Below are positions 10,601 to 21,725 of a stretch of 64,000 bases of DNA, in pieces (positions within the stretch are counted from its first letter, which is position 1; each line of letters begins with the position of its first letter). The stretch comes from Mercurialis annua. Its lineage: Eukaryota > Streptophyta > Magnoliopsida > Malpighiales > Euphorbiaceae. The translations under genes and the position numbers were made by a program. Under the pieces are notes generated by a model. It saw only the letters and a list, made by a program, of their open reading frames with translations. It had not been told where the DNA came from and made no database searches. The stretch lies in NCBI RefSeq assembly GCF_937616625.2, contig NC_065577.1:744001-808000 (forward strand). The letters run 5' to 3'.

Positions 10601-13600
10601 GGTAGAGTTATTAAAGAATCCTGACCCAATGTCAATGAGTCATCAATACAAAAAGTTAAAAGGAAAAAAGAAAATCAAAGCCACACCAGATTTTATGTGA
10701 GAAAAAGAGTATTACAGTAGACCCTCTAATAATTAATACTCAATAAATTAATAATTCTAATAATTAGTTAAATTTTAAGAAACTAATTTTAATATCACGT
10801 CTTATAAAATACTCAATAAAATAATAATTCTAGTGATTAATAAAAAATTAATCACCGTGCATATTAATTATTAGAGGGTCGACTGTACTACAAATATAGG
10901 GTCCTATAGCTAGTGATTAAATATGGCTAAATCCATATGAATAGTTATATTACATTTTCGAGCAAGGGTCAGTCCGGTCCTTCAATTTTCGAGTCATGGT
11001 TAAATAATTTATTTTTAGCTAGTTTGAAAAATTAATAATAATACTCTATGCTTTGGATTAAGAATAAAATGTACAATATTAACAAGTTTAGGAACCAAGA
11101 TAGCTTAAATATAGAGAGTATTGTTCTTAAAATTTAATGAGTATTGTCCTTAATTGATCAGTGTTTGATTAAAAGTTTAAGAACCGGATTGACCCTTTAT
11201 TTTTATACTTCCTGAAATGTAAGCTTGCAATTTTGAAATTAAATTTAATAAAATAGAAATTTGTGGTGATGTTTGATTTGCTTGTCATATCTATAGTTAG
11301 ATATTGTAGTAATGCACGTAAAAATGAAACAGAACCTTACATTCATCAAGTGTGCTAGCTAGTTGCTGTTTCTTACAAGTATAAAATTAAATTGCGTGAG
11401 GCTGTTGCATAGCTTTGATGAAAAAAAAGAAAATAATCTATATTTTTTCTTTTCCCAAACTTTCTAATTTTGACAACAATGTCAATATGTGCCTAACCTG
11501 CAAACACCTGACCAATGTCCTACACAGAATTGCATATGTGGTCAATTATAATCCAATTGAAATGAGGTCTATTTTCATTTAAATTTTGTGACGTGGCAGC
11601 CACCTAGAGTCCTAGTAAAATCAAATACTACTCCAAATTGGAGTACTATTTTGTTTGATGTGCCGGTTCGAATACCAACCCCAATTGGCAACTAGATTTT
11701 TAGTTGATTCGATCAGTTTGATTTATAAATATTTTGATTCCGTTACGTTAATTACTGAATTAATCAAAATTTTTTTTATCGGTTTAATCAAATTAACCGA
11801 CTTATCTGGAGGTTTCGGTTTTGCTTTTTAAAAATTTGATACTTCAGTAAATTCGGTTTTAGTTAATTTGCCTGTTCAATTAAAGAGATAAAATAACTCG
11901 GTAAGATAATTCGGTTCGGTCTTAACCGAACTGCCGGAAGGTCTCCCATATTAATACAAGACCACTTTTTAAATTTTATAAACATAATGACATTTTGCTA
12001 ATATTTTAGTTCTATTTAACCAAAATTCTAGTATATTTCTTGTTATTTAATGATATGATCCTAATTTCTTGGTATGAAGTAATTGATGAAATGATATTGA
12101 TGGTTTAATTGTTCAAAATTGCAGACTATTAATGATGTTCTTTTCGGAGTAATATCAGCTGGATTATCAAAGTACTTAAATCATCGATCGCCAAATTGTA
12201 AAAACTCTTATCTATAATCACATTTTTTAATCTTTGAATTTCACTAATTAAAACATCTACTAATTAATTAACATTTACTTAAACCTCTTTGTTTAAGCTC
12301 TGCGAGAGGGTCAGCAACTGACAGGACTAGCCATGGTTAATCTACGACAGCAACCTGAATTGCAGGTCAGTTATATATGGTTACTACTTACTAGCATAAA
12401 TACCACAACACAACCGTTGCGACATGTCATTTCTGTAACAAACCAATAGTGCGTTAGTCATGTGGAAAATTGAATGATAAAAAAATAAATAATAGTTAAA
12501 AGATTCTTTATTGCAAATGCTTATTGACTTATTGTAAAAATGACGTGACGCAACGGTTGCATGAGATAAACACTCGGGGGTATAACCGAGTTGTGAATTA
12601 CTCGGAAATGGGCATTGACTTGAAAAATGTTCGAAATCGACTAGATATTAATCGAGTTGAGTTTGAATGAATTACCAAATTGAATTCCAATATCAAGTAC
12701 TCGACAAGCTCACGAGCATAATCAAACTTGAGTTTGTTTTTTTTATCCATTATAATTATACATATTTACAATAATACACTTTTTTTTATATTAAAATTAA
12801 AATTTTAAATATTTGAAGTGAGGCCTAATCAATCTCTATTTTCAATTATTTCACCGTGCTCGAACTCGATCTTCTAAAATAAATGTGGATTGCTTCAAGT
12901 TAGTTTTCAAGTTTAGAGTTATAAGTTCGACCACATTTTAGAGTCGAGTAAGAACTCGAACTCGACGATATTTTGACTCAACTCGACTTGATTGAACCTA
13001 ACTTATGCTACCCTTGTTCTGTTCAGGATCTGACAGGGAAAACAAAAGGCAATTCAGGGTCAAAATGGGGAAACAAATTTGGTATGTTTCTTCTGCCTTC
13101 ATACTATTATAAAGGTCTTGAACCATTAGAGTATGTGAAGAGAGCTCAGCCAATGACAAACAGGAAGAAGAATTCATTAGAGGCTCATTTTTCATATCTA
13201 ATTGGGGATCTCATTATGCATTGGTTGGGACCAAAGGTGAAAATCATCATTTCTTAAACTAAAATAAATCATGATTTTTTTTCATTTTTTGCAATTTTAT
13301 AGCAAGCTTTCAGATTTGACTACGAAAATTTTTTCGATAAAAAATGTTAATATGAACGAAGGAACAATATCATATTGAAAAATTATCAAACACGCTACCG
13401 TCATGATTTATTTTGCAATTAATTCTAAATTAAAAGCGCACACTAATGATACATTATTTTACCTGATCGTCTGATTAATTATTTGGCATTGCAGTTTGCT
13501 TGCATGCTTAACTACAGGATTGTTTGTAACACTACCTTTACAATATCGAATGTGATTGGACCAAAAGAGGAGATCACAATAGCAGGCAATCCTATAACAT

Positions 13601-14454
13601 ATATAAGGGTTAACACAACTAGCTTACCTCATGTAAGTCCCTAATCTCAAATTCACTTCCATAAGGTTTCGATTCACCCATCGTTTAGGCGTTTTATTTA
13701 TGTTGTTTTTCGCAGAAACTTGTCGAATCTTATGTTTTGGTATTTTACTTCCATCTATGCTGCACATAAACTAGTCAAATGCTATATTTTGGTGTTTTCT
13801 TTTCGTCTATGTTGCACACAAACTTGTCGAGTCTTACGTTTCGGCGTTCTGTTTTTGTTATATATCATATAAACTTATCGAATCTTATGTTTCGGCGTTT
13901 TGTTTCTATCATGCTGCATATAAACTTGTCAAATCTTACGTTTCACTGTTTTGTATCCGATTGCACATAAACTCGTCGTATCTATGTTTTGCCATTTTGT
14001 TTCCATCTACATTGCATGAAACTTGTGGAGTGCTACGTTTCGACGTTTCATTAAAGAAAACATTTCGAAAATTCCGAAACTTTTCAAACATTGTCGTTTC
14101 GCCATATTTATTAGTTTCAGTGTTCTCATTTTCGTTTCTGTGATACATGGGATTTTGTTTTTAAAAATGTTTCCGAAACTCTTGAACTTTATATATTAAT
14201 AATGTATTCATGTGTAAAAACTTTTGTTTTTGTTGTTTTTCGCTTCAGCATTTCTATTTCCGTCCATCTTTTTGTTGATGTTTATGTGGTGATCGGTGAT
14301 GCAGGCATTGACAATGCACATGGTGAGTTATGCAGGAAAAGCTGATATGCAAATTTTGGTGGCCAAAGATTTAATTCATGACCCAGAATTTCTTGCAAAA
14401 TGCTTTGAAGAATCATTAGTTGAGATGAAAAATGCAGCTCAAGAAACCATATAA
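7609..14454 (+). CDS. WSD1: Wax ester synthase/diacylglycerol acyltransferase (WSD1 type)
   Basis: Six exons, 7609-8382, 12125-12197, 12298-12365, 13027-13236, 13495-13632 and 14305-14454, encode 470 aa, the usual length of the family. Exon 1 carries the acyltransferase signature HHALGDG (residues 140-146; the second His is the predicted catalytic base) and the PLWELH segment just before it. Later exons carry NDVLFGVISAGLS, the NLR segment, and SNVIGPKEE, all typical of the WSD C-terminal (DUF1298) half. Such enzymes join acyl-CoA to fatty alcohols to make cuticular wax esters, some also making triacylglycerol; they act at the ER. A hydrophobic stretch near residues 195-220 may anchor the protein. 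The first intron is 3.7 kb and full of DNA transposons, yet all splice borders are intact. Which WSD paralogue this is cannot be told. Confidence 0.92.
8651..9704. mobile_element. Mutator-like non-autonomous element in WSD intron 1
   Basis: It starts GGCTTAATACATCATTTGAC and ends with the exact complement; the inverted repeats extend about 115 bp with some mismatches. A 9-bp direct repeat, ATTATATTA, flanks it (8642-8650, 9705-9713), the Mutator-superfamily signature. A third, partial copy of the terminal repeat lies inside at about 8828-8915, suggesting internal rearrangement. No transposase frame is visible in 1,054 bp. Confidence 0.85.
9734..9956. mobile_element. MITE with 9-bp target duplication, WSD intron 1
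   Basis: The two halves are near-complete inverted complements: left GAGAAATTTTTAGATAGA with CACGTCATCTGTAGACTAA, right TTAGTCTACGGATGACGTGG and CTCTC. AAAATAATG is repeated on both sides (9725-9733, 9957-9965). At 223 bp it is foldback-like and probably a Mutator-type MITE. Confidence 0.8.
10715..10885. mobile_element. Emigrant-like (pogo/Lemi) MITE, WSD intron 1
   Basis: The ends CAGTAGACCCTCTAATAATTAATA and its imperfect complement closely resemble the published Emigrant terminus (CAGTAAAACCTCTATAAATT, from memory). TA lies outside both ends (10713-10714, 10886-10887), as expected for Tc1/mariner-pogo elements. Length is 171 bp. Confidence 0.7.
10974..11197. mobile_element. Small inverted-repeat element, WSD intron 1
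   Basis: The left end AAGGGTCAGTCCGGTCCTTC matches the complement of the right end (GAACCGGATTGACCCTT). No target-site duplication was found, so the exact ends and class are uncertain. Confidence 0.5.
12394..12575. mobile_element. Three-copy MITE family, copy 1, WSD intron 3
   Basis: It has the family core CAACCGTTGCG, TGCGTTAGTCATGTGGAAAA and GCAACGGTTGCATGAGATAAACACTC shared with 27235-27427 and 51061-51242. Unlike them it shows no clear 9-bp flanking repeat, so one flank has probably changed. Confidence 0.7.
13710..14045. repeat. Seven-unit, ~50-bp minisatellite in WSD intron 5
   Basis: Units start with variants of AAACTTGTCGAATCTTAYGTTT at about 13717, 13768, 13820, 13871, 13920, 13967 and 14018, a period of 47-52 bp. 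Each continues into GGCGTTTTGTTTCYATC and a GTTGCACAT-like word. Units are diverged. Related single units occur in CBSX introns (about 21905-22010, 22380-22440) and FPP intron 4 (about 55920-55950, 56690-56815). Confidence 0.7.
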
Positions 14455-15476
14455 AAGAGTTATAATTGTAATTATACAGTAGAACTTGTTGTACATTGTT
14501 CGATTAAGGCTCATAGATTATGAAATTGTAAAGCCAAGTTTATTGTACAAGAAATACTTCACAAAAGAAATGGAAAAAAAAAATGTTTTGTTGGTCATCA
14601 TAATATTTCTTAATAAACACATATTTTTAAAAAATATGATTTTTATTTTGACAAAAATAATAATAAAAATTAAGTATTTGGGAAAAAATTATTACATTCA
14701 AATTTAAAAGTTTTAAAAATTAATTTTTAATAAAATGATACTCTTGCGTTCATAACTGATATATCTTACTATTTTTGGTCTTTTAAATTATAAGTCATCT
14801 TCTTTATTTAAAGATCAAATTTCTAATTAATAAACATATATAATTATCACCTAATGAATTAATAGTTTCATATTCTATCATAGATTTTTTTAATCAATTT
14901 GAAAATAGATAGAACTTTGTAAACTTATTTAATATTAAATATATATCAATATAAAGTCGTTATTAATATGTTATATATATGTAAAATTATAAAAGCATAG
15001 AATTAGACAAATTAATTTAATATTTTTAAATTCATATATTGCCTAATCGGCCTATCATTGCGTGACATAGGAAGTAAATAAGTTGTTAAAGAACATAAAA
15101 ACGAATAGAGGGTCACTAACTATTTTTGAATTTATAAATCGAATCAATTAACTCACACTTGGTCATTTTATTCAATTATAAACGACAAATTTTAAGGTTA
15201 ATTAACCTCTAATTGAGCCATTATGGTTCGTAAACCGCATTCATTAAGTATAATTTAGAGTTAATTGACTTAAAATTTAAAAATATTACCACTAATTAAT
15301 TAAAATTATCAAAAGTAAATTAATTAATTTTGATAAGTTCAGGGACCAAACTGTAGCTAAAAGAAAAAGAAAAATTGTATGGTCTGTTTAGGCCGAGAGT
15401 ATTTTGTGTTCTTCCAGCTCTTATCTACTCTACCATTTCACTGAAACAAACAGAATAACAGGCAACGGTGAACAAG
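14455..15476. other. Intergenic between WSD and the PAB-like gene
   Basis: Very AT-rich, with short open frames only by chance. It must contain the WSD 3' UTR and the promoter of the next gene, but no distinctive signal stands out. No transposon ends were recognised. Confidence 0.45.
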
Positions 15477-18400
15477 ATGAGGATCGGAGCATTGGGAATG
15501 GTGCAGAAAACTCCATCGTCGAACTCCATTTTCCGGCGTACCAGCAACGTCAGACCTACTGTTAGATGCTTTTCCTCTTCCGGTAGACATTGATTTTTTT
15601 AATTTAATTATGTTGAGCTGAGTAGTGGTTTGGTTTCGGTCAGATTAAAACCTAAATTAGTTGAATTAGATTTTCCTAACTCCTTGATTTCACCTAATTG
15701 AGAAGTATTACCTGCTTAATTTCGATCTGTTACATTATGTTTCATGTTTATTGAAGATTAGTGTTAATGTAGCTGGTTTTAACTTGACCTGAGACTATAA
15801 TTAGCTTAATTCAGTTCTCCGATGAGTATTTTATGGAGTTTTTAGACGATTTTTGCGAACTTTAATGCAGGTCATGTATCATTTATCAAGGATGTAGCCG
15901 TAACTGAGCCTCCTGCGAATCTTCATCACTTGCTTAAAATGCTTCAAACTAGAGGTTACCATTACTTGGATTCTTTAGTGCTGCAACTATCTTGTTTTAG
16001 CGTTCGCTTCCAAATTCAATGCAAATTTTATAGCTTTATTGTTGTAGTATTCTTCTCTGTTTCATAGTCGATTTACGGTTACGTATTCTCTAGGATGAAT
16101 ATGTTCATTGTTGATTGTTTAATATTTTGATGTGAATACTTGACTAGCTTCGACTTGCTTTGTTTTCTATTGATAGGCATTCTATGATTACTTGTTACGT
16201 TGGTGGTGATATACTGATATTCTTTTCCCAATTGTTGAACAGTATACACTTTGTTTTCATGGGCCATCCAAATGACTTTTTACGGATCTTTTCATAAAAG
16301 TAAATGCGTGTTTTTATTTCTGAAAGTATGGTCAGTGCTAACATTGTTTTAATTTCTCTCTGCACTATGTACCTCTAAAAGTTCGTAGTGACCATATCAT
16401 GATGAGTTTTATTTTCTTACTGGTTTTGCAAGTTTTTGATTTACTATCATCTTCAATTTGAATATTCTTCCGATATTTTTTAAATTGTTAAATGTCTGAG
16501 TCCCTGTAAATTGGTTAGTATGCTTTTAAGAACATTTTTTTCTGGAATTGTCATATTCTATGTTAAATTGTTCGACTATGTGTTTAAACCAATTTGCTTG
16601 TAGCTATGAAGCTCAATTTATTTGCTGAATACTACTTCATAGTACTCCTTTTACAGGTGAAACCATTGTTTCTCCTGGATCCAAGGAAGGATTAATCCCC
16701 CTTGTAGTTCCCCTATCAAAAAATCTTTCAGGTGTGCCAACATGTGCTGTGTTATAATTTTCTTAAAAGTGGCAGTTCTAGCATAGACTGTATCATAGTA
16801 TGCTCAGAAGTCTTAAGCATTTACTTATACCTTTCCCACTAGGTTCTGTAACTGCGTTGCTACGATGGCCAACTGCTCCTCCGGGGTAAGATATATTTAT
16901 CTAGTGGAGGCTTGCTACTTTATGTTTACGGAATTTTTTTTCATTTCTTGTTTATTTAGCTTTATTTCTTTTCATGCAACTATTGCTATTCCAACAGAAT
17001 GGAGATGCCAGTTGTGGAAGTTCGCAAGCATGGAGTGTGGCTTTTAGCCAAGAATGTAATACATCGAACTGAAAGCACACTTTCATATGCATAATTAGCT
17101 GGGATGTGTTACATATCTTATGATGGATTACATCAGTTTCTCTGGCATCTTGACACTTCTAAAACATCTTATCTTTTCCTTTGCTTTCTTGCTTTATGTG
17201 TTGGGTTTTGGAGGTTGGTCGTTGTAACACTTCAACGTCTAACTACTTTTTCATAGTATGTTGCGATTACCAGCACAAAAACAATATATAATAGACAAAG
17301 GTGATAACAGGTAGATCAATATATACATAGAATATTGGTTGAAGAAGATGCCAGCTACTCCGGTGGAAGCAATGGCGAACTCTATAATGCTTCTTCAGAG
17401 GCTGGTGAGAAACTATACAGAAGAGGTGATTTTGCTGAGTCTCAGATTGCTAAAGTTGACCAATACATCTTGAAAAAGGTAGACAATATAATTCTTGTGA
17501 TTTTATCAAATGAAAGCTACTGGATGCATATGAAGCGCTCGCATTCTCTTTTTCCAGGTTGGGCTGTTCCCCGATATCTTAGAACATAAAGTTAGGGGTC
17601 ACTTTGAGCAAGAGGACCACGTAAGCTGATTTTGTCTTTGGTTCTGCATCTATTGTGTCATTTGCTGTTATTCTCAACAAATTCCTTTAATCTTGTGAAT
17701 GGGAAGGTTTCAGCAATGGTGACAGGAGAGTTCTATACGAGGAAGAACTTATTTCCAGGATTTGGCCGGCCTTTTGTATTCTATGCAGAGGTTTTGCTGA
17801 AGTTTGTACAAATCTTATCCATAGCTTGCATGTATTTTTCTCTCATTACACCTGAAATTTGTTTCTCATGAAGGGTTCTTTGACTTATACTTGTAGAGTT
17901 GGACGAACCTCAGAAGCTAAAGACGCTGCAAGGGTAGCTTTGAAGTCACCATGGTGGACTTTAGGTTGTGCTTACCAGGTATTTTTGTATATAATAGCAA
18001 CATTAAGATTAGGGTTAATTACTATTACTCCAATGAGTTTAGGTCTGAATTACCGTTTTCCCCCTCAATTTAAAATATCACTATTTCCCCCTTGACTTTT
18101 ATGTTTTATATTACTGAAACACCTTATAAAAGGGGGAAGGAAGGGGGGGGGGGGGGGGGGGGGGGGGGAGGTTACTTAAAGAAAACTAAAATGTGAGGGG
18201 AAAATAGTAATTTTTCAAAATTTATGGAAAAATCAGTAGTTCGTAACTTAACTCATAAGGGTAATAGTAATTAACCCTTAAATTTACATACAATACAAAC
18301 ATTTTGTTCTGCTAGATTTTTATGATCAACCACTTCCAACATTCCCACTTGTCCCGTTTGGTGTGGGAATTACTGTTAATCTTGTTAAGGAAGTTGCCAG

Positions 18401-18719
18401 CCTTGCGCAATGGGACGATGAGCAGATTGAATACATCAAGGAGAAGGTGAGTGAAGAGGGTAAACAAGCAGATTTGAAGAAAGGAAAGGCTCCCGCCCAG
18501 GTAACAAATCTGTAGATACATTAAATTGACACTGCTCAATTACATTATTAGCTCTGAATTATCTGACTTTCTATATAGATTGCATTGGACGAGGCTGCTT
18601 TTTTATTGGATTTAGCTTCCATAGAAGGAACTTGGGATGAAGTGATAGAACGAATAGCAGAATCTTATAGCGAGGCTGGATTTTATGATATTGCAAAATT
18701 TATACGGTACAAAGATTGA
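15477..18719 (+). CDS. Chloroplast protein resembling PAB, an ATP synthase (CF1) assembly factor
   Basis: Eleven exons close in frame to 341 aa: 15477-15582, 15871-15954, 16657-16731, 16843-16885, 16998-17055, 17311-17478, 17558-17620, 17707-17801, 17897-17978, 18390-18500, 18579-18719. The first 35 or so residues are rich in Ser, Arg and Thr and lack acidic residues, fitting a plastid transit peptide. Marker segments are TALLRWPTAPPGMEMPVVEV, VDQYIHRILVEEDA, GEKLYRRGDFAESQ and KSPWWTLGCAYQ. I recall these from the plant family called PAB (mislabelled 'cyclin delta-3' in some annotations), reported to act after chaperonin 60 in building the CF1 part of chloroplast ATP synthase; the assignment is from memory. 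The acceptor before 18390 was chosen because it alone keeps frame; the nearer acceptor at 18315 would shift it. Intron 9 holds a MITE with a 26-G run. Confidence 0.75.
18012..18277. mobile_element. PIF/Harbinger-type MITE with internal G-run, PAB-like intron 9
   Basis: The ends GGGTTAATTACTATTA and TAATAGTAATTAACCC are perfect complements, flanked by TTA on both sides (18009-18011, 18278-18280). The inside contains a run of 26 G (18143-18168) after GGGGGAAGGAA. Length 266 bp. Confidence 0.8.
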
Positions 18720-18963
18720 TAGTCGACCAAGTAAGGATCGCGATTTATATTTGATAATCCTATTTTTCTGTTCATTTTTTGGAATTTTTTTCAGCATCTT
18801 AGAGAATTTTGTAGGCACCCTATCGAGTTTTTGTTTTCCGTATGTAGAAGAATATAACACTTGATTTCATACTTATATTTTTTTAAAACGAAAAACGGCC
18901 AAGTGTACAGTTTTCCTTTAATAGAAGATATACTTTCTTGAAATCAAAAAGTTGTAGAGAGTC

Positions 18964-20397
18964 TCAGTTTTTCCCTAGTGATTTGAGTTTCCGAATTAAA
19001 GCCTCTGTGTCCTTGTAAGATGATCCACCTTCTTCAACAGCTCGTTTGGCTTTCTCCCCGAGCTCTTTAGCTCTTCTTTTCATCTCAGCTGATTCCTCGC
19101 TACCGCCCATTAGTCTTTTCACTGCTGCCTCTACCTGGTCTCTTTGCACGGTTACCCGTGGTGGATCCTTGAATGACCACCACTCCATATTTCCTACCTT
19201 CACCCCGATCTTCAACACATCAGTAATCAGCTTCTCGTTCGTGAACTGCTCTGCCGTAATTGGCCATGTTATCATCGGTAATCCGCAACTCACTCCTTCA
19301 AGAGTCGAATTCCACCCACAGTGAGTTACAAATCCTCCTAAAGCTTTATGCTCTAGTATTAGCAACTGCGGCGCCCAACCTTTAATGATTAGTCCCTTCT
19401 GGGATTCTCGGATTCGATCTTCAAATCCTCTGGGAAGCAAATTTTCTTGTTCTTCGTCGGTGGATTTGAAGATCTTTCCAACCACCCAAATGAAATGATG
19501 GTTAGAAGCCTCGAGACCATGAGCGATCTCGAGGAGTTGTGCGGGAGCTAAACGAGCTAAGCTTCCGAAACTGATGTAAAGAACCGAATTATGTTCTTTA
19601 CCGTCAAGCCAGCTCAAAATGGTTTGCTCATCCATTGTTGTCTTCTGACCTCTCTCAGCTTTATCTTGTATGTTCCTGTTACACAACGAAACAGGTCCAA
19701 CAAGCCACGCGTTGTTCCCCATTTCTTTCCGGAAGAATTCGACGTAAGCTGGCTCCAATTCATAGAAACTATTCACTACAACTCCAAAACTTTTCTTGTC
19801 AGGATTAATCATCTTTACTATATGACGGTTCTCTTGAACTTCTGGATATCTTTCAAAGGTCGATAGCTGAGATCGAGTCAATTCAATCTTATCCGGAAGA
19901 CCTCCAACAACAAAAGGCTCATAATCCGAGCTTACTTTCTCATGAGGCTTATCCCGTTTCATACTTTCTTGAACACATTTAGGAAAACACGCATTTCCGC
20001 TGAAAGTAATTCTCGGAATACCAGTACCATCAACAGCATTAGCACACCAACGATGAAACACGTCGTGAACGATACAATCGGGTCTGGATTCACGTAAGAG
20101 ATTCAAGAAAGGTTCTTGAAGTATTGAAGTATCGGTGAAAGGACCTGCAGACATGTCTGTATCAGCTATATCGACATTATCCGGTAGCTTAAGAATGTGG
20201 ATGAAGATTGTCTGACCAGAGGTTTGGTCACGGGAGATAGACTTTTGGAAGGAAAGAGCGTGGTTTGGTGTGGTTACGATTGTGGATTTGGCACCGTGAG
20301 AAGCGAAGGTTCTCGCTATGTCGATCATGGGGATTTGGTGACCTCCACCTACGAATGGGAAGAAGAACATTTTAACTGGACTCGAGTTCGACTCCAT
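18964..20397 (-). CDS. UDP-glycosyltransferase, UGT73-like
   Basis: A single uninterrupted frame of 477 aa, normal for family 1 plant glycosyltransferases. The catalytic His is H20 (GGGHQIPM) and its Asp partner is probably D112 in IVHDVFHRW, where most UGT73 enzymes have ADxFFPW. The 44-residue sugar-donor box runs from W341 to Q384, with HCGWNSTLEG and a final Gln that commonly goes with UDP-glucose. The enzyme should move a sugar from a UDP-sugar to a small hydrophobic acceptor in the cytosol; the acceptor cannot be predicted. It is convergent with the PAB-like gene, the coding ends being 244 bp apart. Another UGT73-like gene lies at 58767, but the two are clearly diverged, not a recent tandem pair. 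Confidence 0.93.
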   Translation of the reverse strand: MESNSSPVKMFFFPFVGGGHQIPMIDIARTFASHGAKSTIVTTPNHALSFQKSISRDQTSGQTIFIHILKLPDNVDIADTDMSAGPFTDTSILQEPFLNLLRESRPDCIVHDVFHRWCANAVDGTGIPRITFSGNACFPKCVQESMKRDKPHEKVSSDYEPFVVGGLPDKIELTRSQLSTFERYPEVQENRHIVKMINPDKKSFGVVVNSFYELEPAYVEFFRKEMGNNAWLVGPVSLCNRNIQDKAERGQKTTMDEQTILSWLDGKEHNSVLYISFGSLARLAPAQLLEIAHGLEASNHHFIWVVGKIFKSTDEEQENLLPRGFEDRIRESQKGLIIKGWAPQLLILEHKALGGFVTHCGWNSTLEGVSCGLPMITWPITAEQFTNEKLITDVLKIGVKVGNMEWWSFKDPPRVTVQRDQVEAAVKRLMGGSEESAEMKRRAKELGEKAKRAVEEGGSSYKDTEALIRKLKSLGKN

Positions 20398-21725
20398 TGA
20401 TTAATGCTCTAATGTAAGAACTTAGAGCAAGATATGGATATGTTAAACGAACTCAGAGAAAGGACTATATAAAGAGAGGAAGCATCTTGTCTGAAAGGAA
20501 AAGCTTTGATAGCACATACGTAAGCAAGGGTGTCAGCAATAATTAAAATGCTACTGTAGGAATATGGACCTTATCAAATAAGATTCTACATATATTACTC
20601 ATAAGCAGCGATGTGCTTTCGGTCTAAATCGAACCAAATCAATTTAATTTGCTCGACCAAATTGAATTCATATAGATATAACCTTTTTCAAACCGAGTCA
20701 ATCTGTTCAGTCTACTTCGATCCAATTCAATTGGCACTAATATTTAACTTAAATTTTTTGTGTTTGAAACCGAACATGCCCAAAAAAACTAATTTTTTTA
20801 TGGTATCGAGCTGAACCAAACTGAATTTTTATCAATTCAGTTTATTTCTAGGCTTGATTCAGTTTCTGTACACCCTACTCGTATGTGCACAAATGGACTC
20901 CTCGGAGCTTGCTCCGACAAGAACCTGTTGTAGGTAAGAATTTGGTATAAGAACATAAACTATATGAATGTAGTGTTTAAGATTTGGTTATTCATAATTT
21001 TTTCAGGCCATAGAGCATATACTAAAAGAAAATCAAAATCAAACATTATGTAAAATATAGGAAAGAAGAAGGCTAAGTGTTATAGTTTAGACCCTCATTG
21101 TGGTTAAATTTTTAACTTGAATCTTGATGGGTTTTTTTTTATATTAAAGTGGTACCTAACAATATTAAAGATAACAAAATAGGTCCTCTTGAAATATATT
21201 CACGTTACATTGACAGTGGTCCAATTTAATTTTTTTTTTGTAAAGTTAAGTTTTTTTAAAAAGAAACCATTCATGTTCAAATTGAATAAAATATCACGTG
21301 TATGTCATTTATCATCGATATTTTCGAAAATAACGGCATAATAAAAATCTATTTAAAGAGAGTGTATTTTATCAATTTAATATCGTTATGGGTACCACTT
21401 TTAAAAAATAGATCCAAATTAAAATTTAAGTCTAATATGAGGGTCAAAATTAACGTTTGGTCAAAGAAGAATTGACAGTTCAATATATTCATATAAATAT
21501 CTATACAAAAACTTGGCACTAAACTACTGCCAAGAAATCTGATCCTACATAATCTTGTCCAAATGTAACAAACCTAAATGTAACAAACCTATATATCTAT
21601 AGAACTAAAATTTAAGTAAACAATAGTAGAAAGAATGACACACAACCGAATCTTAAACCAGAATATTTGACTAATCACTTCACTTCTCCTTAAGCTTGAA
21701 CTGCAGAAACCTCCATCTTCACCTT
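20398..21725. other. Intergenic between UGT and CBSX genes
   Basis: No gene is seen. Stretch 20610-20880 is a degenerate tract of AACCAAATCAATTTAATTTG-like words ending near TGTACACCCTACTC, similar to other tracts in the window (10076-10270, 11640-11945, 23790-24130, 24925-25330). The region 21060-21470 has weak inverted similarity at its ends (TTTAGACCCTCAT versus ATGAGGGTC) and may be an old transposon. Confidence 0.4.
20465..20473 (-). promoter_or_regulatory. Probable TATA box of the UGT at 18964-20397
   Basis: CTATATAAA on the plus strand reads TTTATATAG on the minus strand, about 68 bp upstream of the start codon. Spacing fits a short leader. Confidence 0.45.
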
